A stretch of 64,000 nucleotides of DNA. Source: Flavobacterium alvei. GTDB taxonomy: Bacteria; Bacteroidota; Bacteroidia; Flavobacteriales; Flavobacteriaceae. Location: assembly GCF_002920895.1 (NCBI RefSeq), contig NZ_PQVG01000002.1:124001-188000 (forward strand). The letters are read 5' to 3'. The notes below the pieces were generated by a model that saw nothing but the letters and a program-made list of their open reading frames with translations, was not told the DNA's origin and searched no databases. Of the stretch, positions 8,414 to 18,020 are shown one piece after another. Position numbers and translations under genes: made by a program. Numbering within the stretch: the first letter of the stretch is position 1; each line of letters opens with the position of its first letter.

Positions 8414-9419
8414 ATTCTCCAATTTCAGAAATAATTGCTTTAATACCTGAAGTTTCATAAACCTGATAATTCCCTTTTTCGTCAGAATAAATCAAATATG
8501 CTTGCAATTCTGGATGTTTCTTCAAAAACACTTTGGCTTTATCAAGACCCAAGACCAAAACACCCGTTGCATTGGCATCAGAAGAAATACATTCTTTGGC
8601 AAATATCGATGCACTCAACAGATTATTTTTTGTGGGATAGCCCGTTTTTGGGTCGATATGGTGCGCATATTTGACACCATCTTCAACAATAAACCGGCGA
8701 TAATTTCCCGAAGTAGCAATGGCCAGATTTTCTAGTTTCACCATAGCCTTGAATGGATTTTCTGATTCCTTGTTGTCAATGGGTTTTTCAATTCCGATAG
8801 TCCAATTTTTTTCGTTGGGTTTCTTTCCTTTGGCATATACTTCGCCTCCAATTTCCACAATGTAAGCCGTTATTCCTTTTGAATTCAAGAAATCCGAAAC
8901 TACGTCAACGGAATAGCCTTGGGCAAAAGCATTAAAATCCAAAGCCACTCTTGGGTCTTTTTTGACTATTTTGTTCCCTTTTAATTCAATCAATTGAAAA
9001 CCCACAAATTTAAGGATGCTATCAATCTTCGATTTTTCGATTTTTTGTTTTTTTCCAGGACCAAAACCATAAGCATTGACCAGTGGGTAAACCGTTGGGT
9101 CGAAAGCGCCGTTGGTGTTTTTCCAAACTTCCTTGGCTTTTTTGAAACAAGCCGTGAAGTATTTATCGACAATTACATTTTTTTCATTAGCATTGATTCT
9201 CGAAATAATCGAATTGGGAATATAAGTCGAAACCGATAAATCAAAATCCTTTAATAGTTGAACAATTTCGGGTTGAAAATCCCTATTTTGAACATCAAAA
9301 TAAGTGATATGATAGGTGGTTCCTTGTGCTTCTCCAAAAACTTTAATCGGATCTTGTTGTGAATATGTTGTATCCGAAAAGAACAATAAATAAACAATTA
9401 TACAGCTAATTCTTCTCAT
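8412..9419 (-). CDS. apbE: FAD:protein FMN transferase (ApbE)
   Basis: 335 residues, the usual ApbE size. An N-terminal hydrophobic segment (1-20) looks like an export signal, in keeping with ApbE acting in the periplasm. Family motifs are EAQGTTYHITY (30-40), FDPTVYPLV (about 106-114), EIGGEVYAKG (189-198), ATSGNYRRF, HHIDPKTGYP (253-262) and SSDANATG (279-286, with D281 and T285 as Mg2+ ligands). The enzyme moves FMN from FAD to a threonine in a [ST]GAT-type motif, with Mg2+. It lies convergent to one DUF2271 gene and divergent from another, and both products carry such a motif, so they are its likely substrates. No NqrC, RnfG or other FMN_bind protein is in the window. Confidence 0.93.
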   Translation of the reverse strand: MRRISCIIVYLLFFSDTTYSQQDPIKVFGEAQGTTYHITYFDVQNRDFQPEIVQLLKDFDLSVSTYIPNSIISRINANEKNVIVDKYFTACFKKAKEVWKNTNGAFDPTVYPLVNAYGFGPGKKQKIEKSKIDSILKFVGFQLIELKGNKIVKKDPRVALDFNAFAQGYSVDVVSDFLNSKGITAYIVEIGGEVYAKGKKPNEKNWTIGIEKPIDNKESENPFKAMVKLENLAIATSGNYRRFIVEDGVKYAHHIDPKTGYPTKNNLLSASIFAKECISSDANATGVLVLGLDKAKVFLKKHPELQAYLIYSDEKGNYQVYETSGIKAIISEIGE

Positions 9420-9556
9420 ACTTTCTGTTTTTTTAATATAGTTAAAGATAGAATTTTTAATTCTAAAGACTTAAAAAACATAATTTTATTTAAGCATTAT
9501 AAAACTTTAAATCAAAATTCTTTTCTTAAGGAAAAATTAAGGTAATTAATTGATTA

Positions 9557-9572
9557 TATGATAATTATCATA
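9557..9572. promoter_or_regulatory. Perfect 16-bp palindrome in the apbE / DUF2271 divergent region
   Basis: TATGATAATTATCATA is its own reverse complement. The core TGAT-N4-ATCA has the half-site layout of CRP/FNR-type sites, and the AT-rich form also recalls Fur-type boxes. It lies 138 bases upstream of apbE and 84 bases upstream of the second DUF2271 gene, so it could control both. The regulator is unknown. Confidence 0.5.
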
Positions 9573-9655
9573 ATCTATTTTGATGCTTTTTTCGAAATTT
9601 GTAAATATATAATTATAGTGCCCCAATTTTTAAATTAACAACTAACAAAAAAATT

Positions 9656-10522
9656 ATGAAAACAAAATTACTTTCTTTAGCTGTTCTCGTTACAGTTCTA
9701 CTGTTTTCCGCAAACACATTTGCTCAAACTACTGGTTCAATGACATATACTTTTACAACTGTAAAAATAGGTAGTTATACCAAGCAGGTGATGGGAGTAT
9801 GGGTTGAAAATGCCACAGGTACATTTGTCAAAACAAGATTACTCTACACAACCTCTACAAAAACAGATGATCATTTTCCTATCCTAAGTGCAAAAAATGG
9901 CGCAACTGAAGCTAGTACAGCTGATACCGCTGGAATGGATGTTACTTCCGGTAATAATGTTGGAGCTATTAGTGGTGCGACTCGTTCAGCCACAACTTCC
10001 CCAGTTGCTTGGGGTGCTTATTCGGTTTCTTGGGATGGTACCAATTCTTCATCAGTAGCCGTTCCAGATGGGGTATATAAAGTTTGGGTTGAGTTGACTG
10101 CGGATGGTAATGCCTCATCCGACACTCATGATTTTATCAATACTGGGTACTCATTTACAAAAGGAGCATCTGTTTATGACACAAATATTTCAGCTCCTAT
10201 TGCAAATAACACTGTTTTGAATTCAAATAGAATTGTTTGGACACCATCTGCTTTGAGTATTGACAGCGTTTACAAAACAAAAATAGCTATTTATCCAAAC
10301 CCAAGTAATGGAGTATTTAATGTACAGTACAATGATATTCCTGTTAGTAAAATAGATGTAGTAAACGTTTTGGGGCAAGTAGTAAAATCAATAAAACTAG
10401 ATGTTTCTCCCTCAAAAACTTTAGAAAGTATTGATATGAATGGAAATGCAAATGGACTTTATATCATTAATGTTTCTACTAATGAAACTTCATCTAGTTA
10501 TAAAGTAATTTTGGATAAATAA
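9656..10522 (+). CDS. DUF2271 protein (second copy) with SGAT motif and T9SS type A sorting domain
   Basis: 288 residues and paralogous to the gene at 7488. The signal peptide ends NTFAQ (about 24). Shared DUF2271 elements are MGVWVENATGTFVKT, VSWDGTNSS, VPDGVYKVWVELT and YSFTKG. Residues 103-109 read GAISGAT, so T109 is the candidate FMN-acceptor threonine, though the acidic residue found three positions before the Ser/Thr in the first copy is a Gly here. The C-terminus (IYPNPSNGVFNVQY, then NGLYIINVS and SYKVILDK) is a T9SS type A sorting domain. The gene is divergent from apbE with a palindromic site between them and ends at a strong terminator. Predicted surface flavoprotein. Confidence 0.87.
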   Translation: MKTKLLSLAVLVTVLLFSANTFAQTTGSMTYTFTTVKIGSYTKQVMGVWVENATGTFVKTRLLYTTSTKTDDHFPILSAKNGATEASTADTAGMDVTSGNNVGAISGATRSATTSPVAWGAYSVSWDGTNSSSVAVPDGVYKVWVELTADGNASSDTHDFINTGYSFTKGASVYDTNISAPIANNTVLNSNRIVWTPSALSIDSVYKTKIAIYPNPSNGVFNVQYNDIPVSKIDVVNVLGQVVKSIKLDVSPSKTLESIDMNGNANGLYIINVSTNETSSSYKVILDK

Positions 10523-10541
10523 TATACACCAAAAATTTAAC

Positions 10542-10577
10542 AAAAAAGCATCTCATAACTTTGAGATGCTTTTTTTA
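10542..10577. terminator. Bidirectional terminator between DUF2271 gene and argS
   Basis: Perfect 14-bp stem AAAAAAGCATCTCA / TGAGATGCTTTTTT with a 6-base loop. The A-run and T-run make it usable from both strands for the convergent genes. Confidence 0.88.
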
Positions 10578-10605
10578 TATACATAATTTTCAATATCAAC
10601 TATAA

Positions 10606-12384
10606 CTACATCCTTTCTGGAACATCAATTCCTAAAAGTTGAAAAGCTAACGCAATAGTTTCGGCCACCTTTTTTGAAAGTTGTACTCTAAATATTTTCT
10701 TTTGCAAATCTTCTTCTCCCAAAATAGAAACGGCTTGGTAAAACGAATTGTATTCACGAACCAAATCATAAGTGTAATTGGCAATCAAAGCGGGACTATG
10801 ATTTTGAGCCGCATTTTGAATTACTTCTGGGAACAATTCGAGTTGTTTTACCAATTCTTTTTCCTTTTCGTGCAAAGCTTTTACAGTGCTTGCAGAAGTA
10901 AAATCAAAATTAGCTTTGCGAATAATCGACTGGATTCTCGCATACGTATATTGAATAAACGAACCTGTATTTCCTGCAAAATCAACCGATTCTGCTGGGT
11001 CAAAAAGAATTCGCTTTTTAGGATCAACTTTCAAAATGTAATATTTCAAAGCACCCAAACCAATGGTTTTGTACAATTTAGCTTTCTCTTCAACTGAATA
11101 TTCGTCTAATTTCCCTAAATCTTCTGCAATTTTTTGAGCCGTATCGGTCATTTCTTGCATCAAATCATCAGCATCGACAACGGTTCCTTCACGAGATTTC
11201 ATTTTTCCAGAAGGCAAATCGACCATTCCGTAAGACAAATGATATAGACTAGAAGCCCAATCGAAACCTAATTTTTTCAAGATTAAAAACAATACTTTGA
11301 AATGGTAATCTTGTTCGTTACCTACGGTATAAACCATTCCGCCCACGTCTGGAAAATCCTTTACGCGCTGAATGGCTGTTCCAATATCTTGGGTCATATA
11401 AACAGCAGTTCCGTCAGAACGCAAGACAATTTTTCTATCCAAACCTTCGTCAGTCAAATCAATCCAAACCGAACCGTCAGGATCTTTTTCGAAAATGCCT
11501 TTTTCTAAACCTACTTGAACGACATCTTTCCCCAACAAATAGGTATTGCTTTCGTAGTAATATTGGTCAAAATCGACTCCTAAATTTTTATAAGTGGTGG
11601 CAAAACCATCATAAACCCATTGGTTCATGGTTTTCCAAAGGGCAATTACTTTTTCATCGCCAGCTTCCCAATCCAAAAGCATTTGTTGGGCTTCGAGAAT
11701 AATTGGTGCTTGTTTTTTGGCTTCGTCTTCGGTTTTTCCTTGAGCAATTAAACCATTAATTTCTTCTTTATACGCCTTATCAAAAGCTACATAATAATTC
11801 CCAACTAGTTTATCTCCTTTCAATCCTGTACTTTCTGGAGTTTCTCCGATTCCGAATTTTTGCCAAGCCAACATCGACTTGCAAATATGGATTCCCCTGT
11901 CGTTGATGATTTGGGTTTTATAAACTTTTTTACCCGATGCTTTCAAAATTTCGGCAACAGAATAGCCCAAAAGATTATTACGAACGTGTCCCAAATGCAA
12001 GGGTTTATTGGTATTTGGAGAAGAATATTCGACCATAATCGCTTTATCTTCTGGACTTGGCGTAACGAAACCGTATTTTTCTTCTTTTCTAATTTCGTTG
12101 AAAAAATTCAAATAATATTCGTCAGCAATAACGATATTCAAAAATCCTGAAACTACGTTAAACCGACTTACTTCAGCAACATTTTCGACTAAATAGTTGC
12201 CAATTTTATTCCCTAATTCTACAGGATTGCTTTTGATTACTTTTAATAATGGAAAAATTACCATTGTAATATCGCCTTCAAATTCCTTGCGTGTAGTTTG
12301 AAATTCAACTTTGTCAAGAGTAACATCAAATAAGGCTAGAATTGCTTTTTCGATAGAAGGCGTAAGAATCTGTGATAAGGTCAT
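10606..12384 (-). CDS. argS: Arginyl-tRNA synthetase
   Basis: 592 residues, normal length. The N-terminal Add-1 domain is followed by the class I catalytic core with the HIGH-type motif HLGH (130-133, in NKPLHLGHVRNN), the KMSKS-equivalent region KMKSREGTVVDADDL, and the C-terminal DALR anticodon-binding domain, ending LLGIDVPERM. It charges tRNA-Arg in the cytoplasm. It is a single gene on the minus strand, convergent with the second DUF2271 gene. Nothing unusual. Confidence 0.97.
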   Translation of the reverse strand: MTLSQILTPSIEKAILALFDVTLDKVEFQTTRKEFEGDITMVIFPLLKVIKSNPVELGNKIGNYLVENVAEVSRFNVVSGFLNIVIADEYYLNFFNEIRKEEKYGFVTPSPEDKAIMVEYSSPNTNKPLHLGHVRNNLLGYSVAEILKASGKKVYKTQIINDRGIHICKSMLAWQKFGIGETPESTGLKGDKLVGNYYVAFDKAYKEEINGLIAQGKTEDEAKKQAPIILEAQQMLLDWEAGDEKVIALWKTMNQWVYDGFATTYKNLGVDFDQYYYESNTYLLGKDVVQVGLEKGIFEKDPDGSVWIDLTDEGLDRKIVLRSDGTAVYMTQDIGTAIQRVKDFPDVGGMVYTVGNEQDYHFKVLFLILKKLGFDWASSLYHLSYGMVDLPSGKMKSREGTVVDADDLMQEMTDTAQKIAEDLGKLDEYSVEEKAKLYKTIGLGALKYYILKVDPKKRILFDPAESVDFAGNTGSFIQYTYARIQSIIRKANFDFTSASTVKALHEKEKELVKQLELFPEVIQNAAQNHSPALIANYTYDLVREYNSFYQAVSILGEEDLQKKIFRVQLSKKVAETIALAFQLLGIDVPERM

Positions 12385-12620
12385 TTTTGTACTGATTTTT
12401 AAGGCTGCAAATATAGGGATTTCAGCCGAAAATTGATTGCCGTTTTAGTTGAAATAATTTTAATTAAATACCGTTCTATATATCAATGAAGTCTCTAAAA
12501 GAATTGAAACTAATTTACATTTTTATCTTTAAACACTTTGTTTGCTGAAAATATGTATTTCATCGATTAAATTAGTCTTTTTGTCGATAAATTTATATTT
12601 TTGTATAAAATAAATCTCTA

Positions 12621-15600
12621 ATGAAAAAAATCCTTTTTTTATCATTTTCATTGTTTTGGATAGGATGCTTTTCGCAGGCAATAAAGGTTGATACTAATAC
12701 ATTTACTGTTCCACAATTAGTTACCGATGTTTTAGTTAATAAAGCCTGTGTTCCTGTAAACAACATCACTTGGCGAACAGGTAATACTAATGGATTTGGC
12801 TCTTCGAACGGAATTGGTTATTTTACAAATACAAATCCTAATTTTCCATTGACTAGTGGGGTTATTCTGAGTACTGGAAACGTAGCAAACTCATCTGGGC
12901 CAAATTCAAGCCAACTCAATGATGGAAATGCCGTTTGGACAGGTGATACTGATTTAGAAGCAGCACTTTTGGCTGACGGAATTACAATGAATTCGACAAA
13001 TGCGACCGTTTTAGAATTTGATTTTGTCCCATTTTCCTCCAATTTTGACTTTCAATTTTTATTTGCATCGGAAGAGTATGGTAATTTTCAGTGTCAGTTT
13101 TCAGACGCATTTGCCTTTTTATTAACCAATAAATCTACTGGTGTAACAACAAATCTTGCGGTTGTTCCTATTACAAATGAACCGATTTCAGTAGTTACAA
13201 TTCGAAATTCACTATACAATTCTTCTTGTACATCTGAAAATCCTGCCTATTTTGGAGCTTTTAACGGAGGGTCAAATGCTGCTAGTTCGGCAATTAATTT
13301 TAATGGTCAAACTGTCGCTATGAATGCTACATCCAACAGTTTAATTCCAAACACTCCGTATCACATTAAACTTGTAATTGCCGATAGACAAGACAATCAA
13401 TCGGATTCGGCCATTTTTTTGGGTGCCAACAGTTTCAATGTGGGACAAGACGTTTTAGGTCCCGATTTGACCATTACCAGCAATACCGCAATTTGTGACA
13501 ATGGTTCTCAAGTACTTAGTTCTGGATTGAATCCTGCGATTTATTCTTTTGCTTGGACGTATAACGGAAACCCAATTGGAGGAAATACACCCGACCTTAC
13601 TGTAACACAACCCGGAGTTTACGGACTTACTTATACCATTATTGCAACGTCCTGTCCTGTAACTACTGATTATATAAACGTAGAATTTTATAATCCAATT
13701 ACAACTCCAAACCCTGTAGATTTATACAAATGCAATTCCGGATTAGCCAGTTTCACCTTTGATTTATCCTATAATACTCCAATTGTAACGATTCCAGGAA
13801 CGCAAATAAGCTATCATTCTTCTTTGTCAGATGCCAATTCAAACAGCAATCCGTTACCGAATAATTATGCGGTGGCTGCTGGAAATTTTCCTGCTACAAT
13901 TTGGATAAGAATTGAGAACACAACAACCAAATGTTTTACAACTAAATCATTTCAATTACTCCTTACCAATGCCCCAATTGCAAACAAACCCTCAGATCTA
14001 AGCTTGTGTGAAACTGCTCCGGGAACCAATACAGCCAATTTTGACATTGACACTCAAACTTCTACAATTTTAGGAGGACAAGCCGCAGCAGTTTACTCTG
14101 TTAGCTTTTATTCTAATCCCGCTGATGCTAATGCAGGAACTAATCCCATAAATCCTACTATTCTTTACACATCAGGGAACACAACCTTATATGCACGAGT
14201 TCAACTACTAACCGATTCTAGTTGTTATTCAGTAACTAATTTTAATCTTACGGTTGTTCCAAGACCTATTCTAGACCAAAAAGCCAATCAAAACGTTTGT
14301 ACGAGCTATACCTTGCCTCCTCTTATTAATCCCGGAAACTATTATTCAGGATCCAATCAAGGTTTGCCCATACTCAATGCTGGTGATGTTATCTCAACCG
14401 ACCAAACCATATATATTTATAGTACCACTGCTGGAACTCCAAGTTGTCCTATTGAAAGTAGTTTCAACGTAAAAATAGTTACACCTACAGAAATAAAACC
14501 TACAGATGTAATTGCTTGCGACCAATATATAGTACCCGCTTCAGGTTTTGGGCTTCGCTATTTTTCACGTCCTGGAGGACCAACTGGTGGCGGAACCGAA
14601 ATTATGGGAGGATCAATTATAACAACACCCGGAACTACTACTATTTACACCTATTTTTCATCAACCGATCTTGTCAATCCGTGTATCCTTGAAAGCCAAT
14701 TTAATATAACTATTAACATCACCCCAACCATAGTACCAATAGCCAATGTTTTTGATTGTGTTTCCTATAATTTACCTCCTCTGGCTGTTGGAAATTATTA
14801 TACTTTTGATGCATTAACTGGAATTTATACTCCAGCGGTTTCTCCAATTACCACAACTACAACACTATATGTTTTTGCAACTAATAATGGCTGTAGAACA
14901 CCCGATACTATTTTCACCGTTTACATAAACACTCTTGGAATTGCAGATGAAGTCCACTGTGTTTCCTATAATCTCCCTCCAGCACCTATTGGAGAATATC
15001 GTGATGCTCCAAATGGTGGCGGAAATATTATTTTGCCGGGAATAATTTCACAAACGACTAGGGTTTATTCTTACGTTCCCGGAGCTGGAACACCCAATTG
15101 TACAGACGATGATTTTTTTACAATTACCATAAATGCTCCGTTTCTAAGCACTCCAACAGATGTAACTAGCTGTGAAAGTTTCTTGTTGCCTATTCAAGTC
15201 GATGGTGGCGAATATTATACTTTACCCGGTGGCCCAACAACTGCTGGAAACGTAAACTTGATTCCAAATGCCGATACAATAACCACTACTACAACTGTTT
15301 ATATTTACAAACCATCAACAACAGTGATAGGTTGTTACAATGAAAAACCTTGGTTGATTACCATCAATCAAAAACCAATAATCGATTCGAGAGCCAATGT
15401 AGAACAATGTGATGTTTATGTGTTAACACCGCTTTCAAACGGAAATTATTATGATGATCCCAATGGAGTAAACCCTCTTGCGGCAGGAACTTCTATCAAC
15501 ACCAACAACCGAATTTACATCTATGCAGCTCATCCAAATGACCCAAGTTGTTTCAGCGAAAACTTTTTCGACATTTCTATAAATGGAGTTGAAGCCGATC

Positions 15601-16889
15601 CTATTCCAACTCAATTATCGTATTGTGATAGTTTCACTTTTCCGCCTTTACCAACACCCAATAATTTTTATTATGATGCTCCTGGAGGACCTTTGGGTGG
15701 TGGAAATATAATTCCTTTTGGCACTGTTGTTACCCCTGCAACTGTATTACCCACTTATTACATTTATTATGAAACTGGAAATAGGTTGAATTGTAGCGAT
15801 GAAAATCCGTTTAGTCTTACCATCGTTCCTAAACCCGTTGCAAATCCTGTAAATCCATTAGAAACCTGTGATACATTTGGTGCAAATGACGGTATTTTCG
15901 AATTCGATTTGACTAATTTATCCATTCGAAATCAAGTCTTAAACGGGCAATCTCCTGACACTAATTTTACACTCACCTTTTATACTTCTTTGGCTGCAGC
16001 CAATGATATAAATGCAGTTCCAATTGCCAATCCTGCTACTTACCAAAACGACAATCCATTTACGGATAGCGTTTGGATTCGAGTGGCCAACAATATCGTA
16101 ACAGCTTCTTGTATTGACGTTGTCGAATTAAAATTGATAGTGAATCCGTTACCCAATCCACAATTAGATGCAGAATATTTCATTTGTGAAGATTATCAAA
16201 CGGGTACATTATTGAATCCAGCCACTTTAAATACTGGAATATTGGCTACCAATAATTTGTTTGAATGGACATTGGATGGAAATCCTTATGGAGGCAACAC
16301 CGCTTCGATTACAACAAGTCAGATAGGGAATTACACTGTAAAAGTAACCAACATCATTACAAATTGTGTAAATACCGCTGCAACTAAAGTCTCTAAATAT
16401 GCGCCTTATCTTGAAATTACCTATAGTGATGCTTTCGAAAACCCCACTTTTATTACAGTGACTGTTTTAGGTGCTGGTTCTGGAAATTACGAATACAAAC
16501 TAGATGATTTTCCGTATCAAGACAGCAATCAATATAATAATATAAAACCTGGAGATCATATTATTGCTGTAAGAGATAAAAACGGACATTGTAATCCAGC
16601 CCCAATCAACGCAGTAATCATCAATTATCCCAAATTTTTCACTCCAAACGGTGATGGGTATAATGAAACTTGGAATATTCCCCATTTGTTGTCAACGAAT
16701 CCAAATGCGCCCATATTCATTTTTGACCGTTACGGAAAATTACTCAAGGAAATAACGCCTGCAACTGCGGGCTGGAACGGAATGTACAATGGACAACCAT
16801 TGCCCTCTACCGATTATTGGTTTACGGTAGATTATGACGAGAAAGGAACTTCAAAAGTCTTCAAATCGCATTTTACTTTGAAACGATAA
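12621..16889 (+). CDS. Large surface protein: choice-of-anchor L domain, tandem Cys repeats, T9SS type B sorting domain
   Basis: 1422 residues. After the signal peptide (ending CFSQ) comes a choice-of-anchor L domain (about 30-275, with EFDFVPFSSNFDFQFLFASE). The middle holds at least seven tandem repeats of about 70-90 residues (about 14280-15830), each starting with a C-x-x-[YF] and LPP pattern followed by G-x-Y-Y (examples CTSYTLPPL, CVSYNLPPL, CDVYVLTPL, CDSFTFPPL). The end is a gliding-motility-associated C-terminal (CHU_C) domain, FFTPNGDGYNETWNIP through to FKSHFTLKR, which is the type B T9SS signal. It is probably an adhesin or other cell-surface filament-like protein. A TATTTTTG box at 12596-12603 lies 18 bases before the ATG. 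Confidence 0.92.
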   Translation: MKKILFLSFSLFWIGCFSQAIKVDTNTFTVPQLVTDVLVNKACVPVNNITWRTGNTNGFGSSNGIGYFTNTNPNFPLTSGVILSTGNVANSSGPNSSQLNDGNAVWTGDTDLEAALLADGITMNSTNATVLEFDFVPFSSNFDFQFLFASEEYGNFQCQFSDAFAFLLTNKSTGVTTNLAVVPITNEPISVVTIRNSLYNSSCTSENPAYFGAFNGGSNAASSAINFNGQTVAMNATSNSLIPNTPYHIKLVIADRQDNQSDSAIFLGANSFNVGQDVLGPDLTITSNTAICDNGSQVLSSGLNPAIYSFAWTYNGNPIGGNTPDLTVTQPGVYGLTYTIIATSCPVTTDYINVEFYNPITTPNPVDLYKCNSGLASFTFDLSYNTPIVTIPGTQISYHSSLSDANSNSNPLPNNYAVAAGNFPATIWIRIENTTTKCFTTKSFQLLLTNAPIANKPSDLSLCETAPGTNTANFDIDTQTSTILGGQAAAVYSVSFYSNPADANAGTNPINPTILYTSGNTTLYARVQLLTDSSCYSVTNFNLTVVPRPILDQKANQNVCTSYTLPPLINPGNYYSGSNQGLPILNAGDVISTDQTIYIYSTTAGTPSCPIESSFNVKIVTPTEIKPTDVIACDQYIVPASGFGLRYFSRPGGPTGGGTEIMGGSIITTPGTTTIYTYFSSTDLVNPCILESQFNITINITPTIVPIANVFDCVSYNLPPLAVGNYYTFDALTGIYTPAVSPITTTTTLYVFATNNGCRTPDTIFTVYINTLGIADEVHCVSYNLPPAPIGEYRDAPNGGGNIILPGIISQTTRVYSYVPGAGTPNCTDDDFFTITINAPFLSTPTDVTSCESFLLPIQVDGGEYYTLPGGPTTAGNVNLIPNADTITTTTTVYIYKPSTTVIGCYNEKPWLITINQKPIIDSRANVEQCDVYVLTPLSNGNYYDDPNGVNPLAAGTSINTNNRIYIYAAHPNDPSCFSENFFDISINGVEADPIPTQLSYCDSFTFPPLPTPNNFYYDAPGGPLGGGNIIPFGTVVTPATVLPTYYIYYETGNRLNCSDENPFSLTIVPKPVANPVNPLETCDTFGANDGIFEFDLTNLSIRNQVLNGQSPDTNFTLTFYTSLAAANDINAVPIANPATYQNDNPFTDSVWIRVANNIVTASCIDVVELKLIVNPLPNPQLDAEYFICEDYQTGTLLNPATLNTGILATNNLFEWTLDGNPYGGNTASITTSQIGNYTVKVTNIITNCVNTAATKVSKYAPYLEITYSDAFENPTFITVTVLGAGSGNYEYKLDDFPYQDSNQYNNIKPGDHIIAVRDKNGHCNPAPINAVIINYPKFFTPNGDGYNETWNIPHLLSTNPNAPIFIFDRYGKLLKEITPATAGWNGMYNGQPLPSTDYWFTVDYDEKGTSKVFKSHFTLKR

Positions 16890-16937
16890 CAATGAATTAA
16901 GCTTGTTATTTTGGCTAACAAACTAAACCAAAAATAA

Positions 16938-16996
16938 ACCGCAAATTCGCAAATTAAACAGACTGGATCTGCATAAATAATTTGCGAATTTGCGGT
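16938..16996. repeat. Inverted repeat (CCGCAAATTCGCAAATT family) between convergent genes
   Basis: A perfect 19-bp inverted repeat, ACCGCAAATTCGCAAATTA at 16938-16956 and its complement at 16978-16996, sits between two convergent genes. The same arm is found at 52182-52240, where a T-run follows. It is probably a terminator-like member of a dispersed family. Confidence 0.8.
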
Positions 16997-17012
16997 AAAT
17001 TAAAACAATTAA

Positions 17013-18020
17013 CTACCACCTAATAATCACGCTTCCCCAAGTGAATCCGCTACCAAAAGCGGCCAAAACCACCAAATCTCCCGATTTGATTTTTCCTTGT
17101 TCCCAAGCTTCGGTCAAGGCAATCGGAATAGATGCTGCGGTAGTATTTCCGTATTTTTGGACGTTATTGTACACTTGGTCATCAGTCAATCTGAATTTCT
17201 TTTGAATGAATTGCGAAATCCTCAAATTCGCTTGATGCGGAATCAATAAATTGATATCGGAAACCTGCAAATTATTGGCTTCCAAACCTTCATTAATCAC
17301 TTCAGCAAAACGAACTACGGCATTTTTGAACACAAATTGCCCGTTCATATACGGAAAATAACTTTCGTCATCAGGATTATTGTCTGCCAAAATATCCGTA
17401 ACCCAACGACCGCCCATTCCCGGAGCTTTTAATACTAATTCCTCAGCGTGCCCCCCTTCTGAATGCAAATGCGTTGATAAAATTCCTTTGGTTTCGTCTT
17501 CTTCTCGACTCAAAACGGCTGCTCCTGCCCCATCGCCAAAAATCACCGAAACCCCACGACCTCGTGTTGTCATATCCAATCCTGAGGATTGCACTTCAGA
17601 ACCAATAACCAAAATATTCTTGTACATTCCAGTTTTGATGTATTGATCAGCCACCGAAATAGCATACACAAAACCCGAACATTGACAGCGAACATCCAAA
17701 GCGCCAACGGTTTTCAAGCCCAAATCACGTTGCACCAAAACGCCTGGTCCAGGAAAATAATAATCCGGACTCAAAGTGGCAAAAACTATAAAATCGATAT
17801 CTTCTTTGGCAATTCCAGAGCGTTCAATGGCGATTTTGGCTGCTTTTACTCCCATTGTTGTGGTGGTATCTTCTCCAGAAATGATGTGTCTTCGTTCCTG
17901 AATCCCGGTTCGTTCCTGAATCCATTCGTCGTTGGTATCTATAATTTTCGACAAATCGTTATTGGTGACCACATTTTCTGGAACATAAAATCCCAATCCC
18001 GCTATTTTTGAATGATACAT
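17013..18020 (-). CDS. fabH: 3-oxoacyl-ACP synthase III (KAS III)
   Basis: 335 residues, typical length. The catalytic triad is readable as C114 (RCQCSGF), H262 (IPHQANLRI) and N292 (YGNTTAASIP), and the C-terminus GSGFTWGSVIIRW is typical. The enzyme condenses acyl-CoA with malonyl-ACP to start fatty-acid synthesis in the cytoplasm. It stands alone here, without plsX or rpmF next to it, so it may be an additional fabH copy serving branched-chain primers or a specialised lipid. That last point is inference. Confidence 0.93.
   Translation of the reverse strand: MYHSKIAGLGFYVPENVVTNNDLSKIIDTNDEWIQERTGIQERRHIISGEDTTTTMGVKAAKIAIERSGIAKEDIDFIVFATLSPDYYFPGPGVLVQRDLGLKTVGALDVRCQCSGFVYAISVADQYIKTGMYKNILVIGSEVQSSGLDMTTRGRGVSVIFGDGAGAAVLSREEDETKGILSTHLHSEGGHAEELVLKAPGMGGRWVTDILADNNPDDESYFPYMNGQFVFKNAVVRFAEVINEGLEANNLQVSDINLLIPHQANLRISQFIQKKFRLTDDQVYNNVQKYGNTTAASIPIALTEAWEQGKIKSGDLVVLAAFGSGFTWGSVIIRW

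Noticed and set aside
14280..15830. Repeats in the large surface protein as a CRISPR-like array
   Set aside because: The repeats are about 200-270 bases long, degenerate at DNA level and in frame within one coding sequence, with no cas gene nearby.
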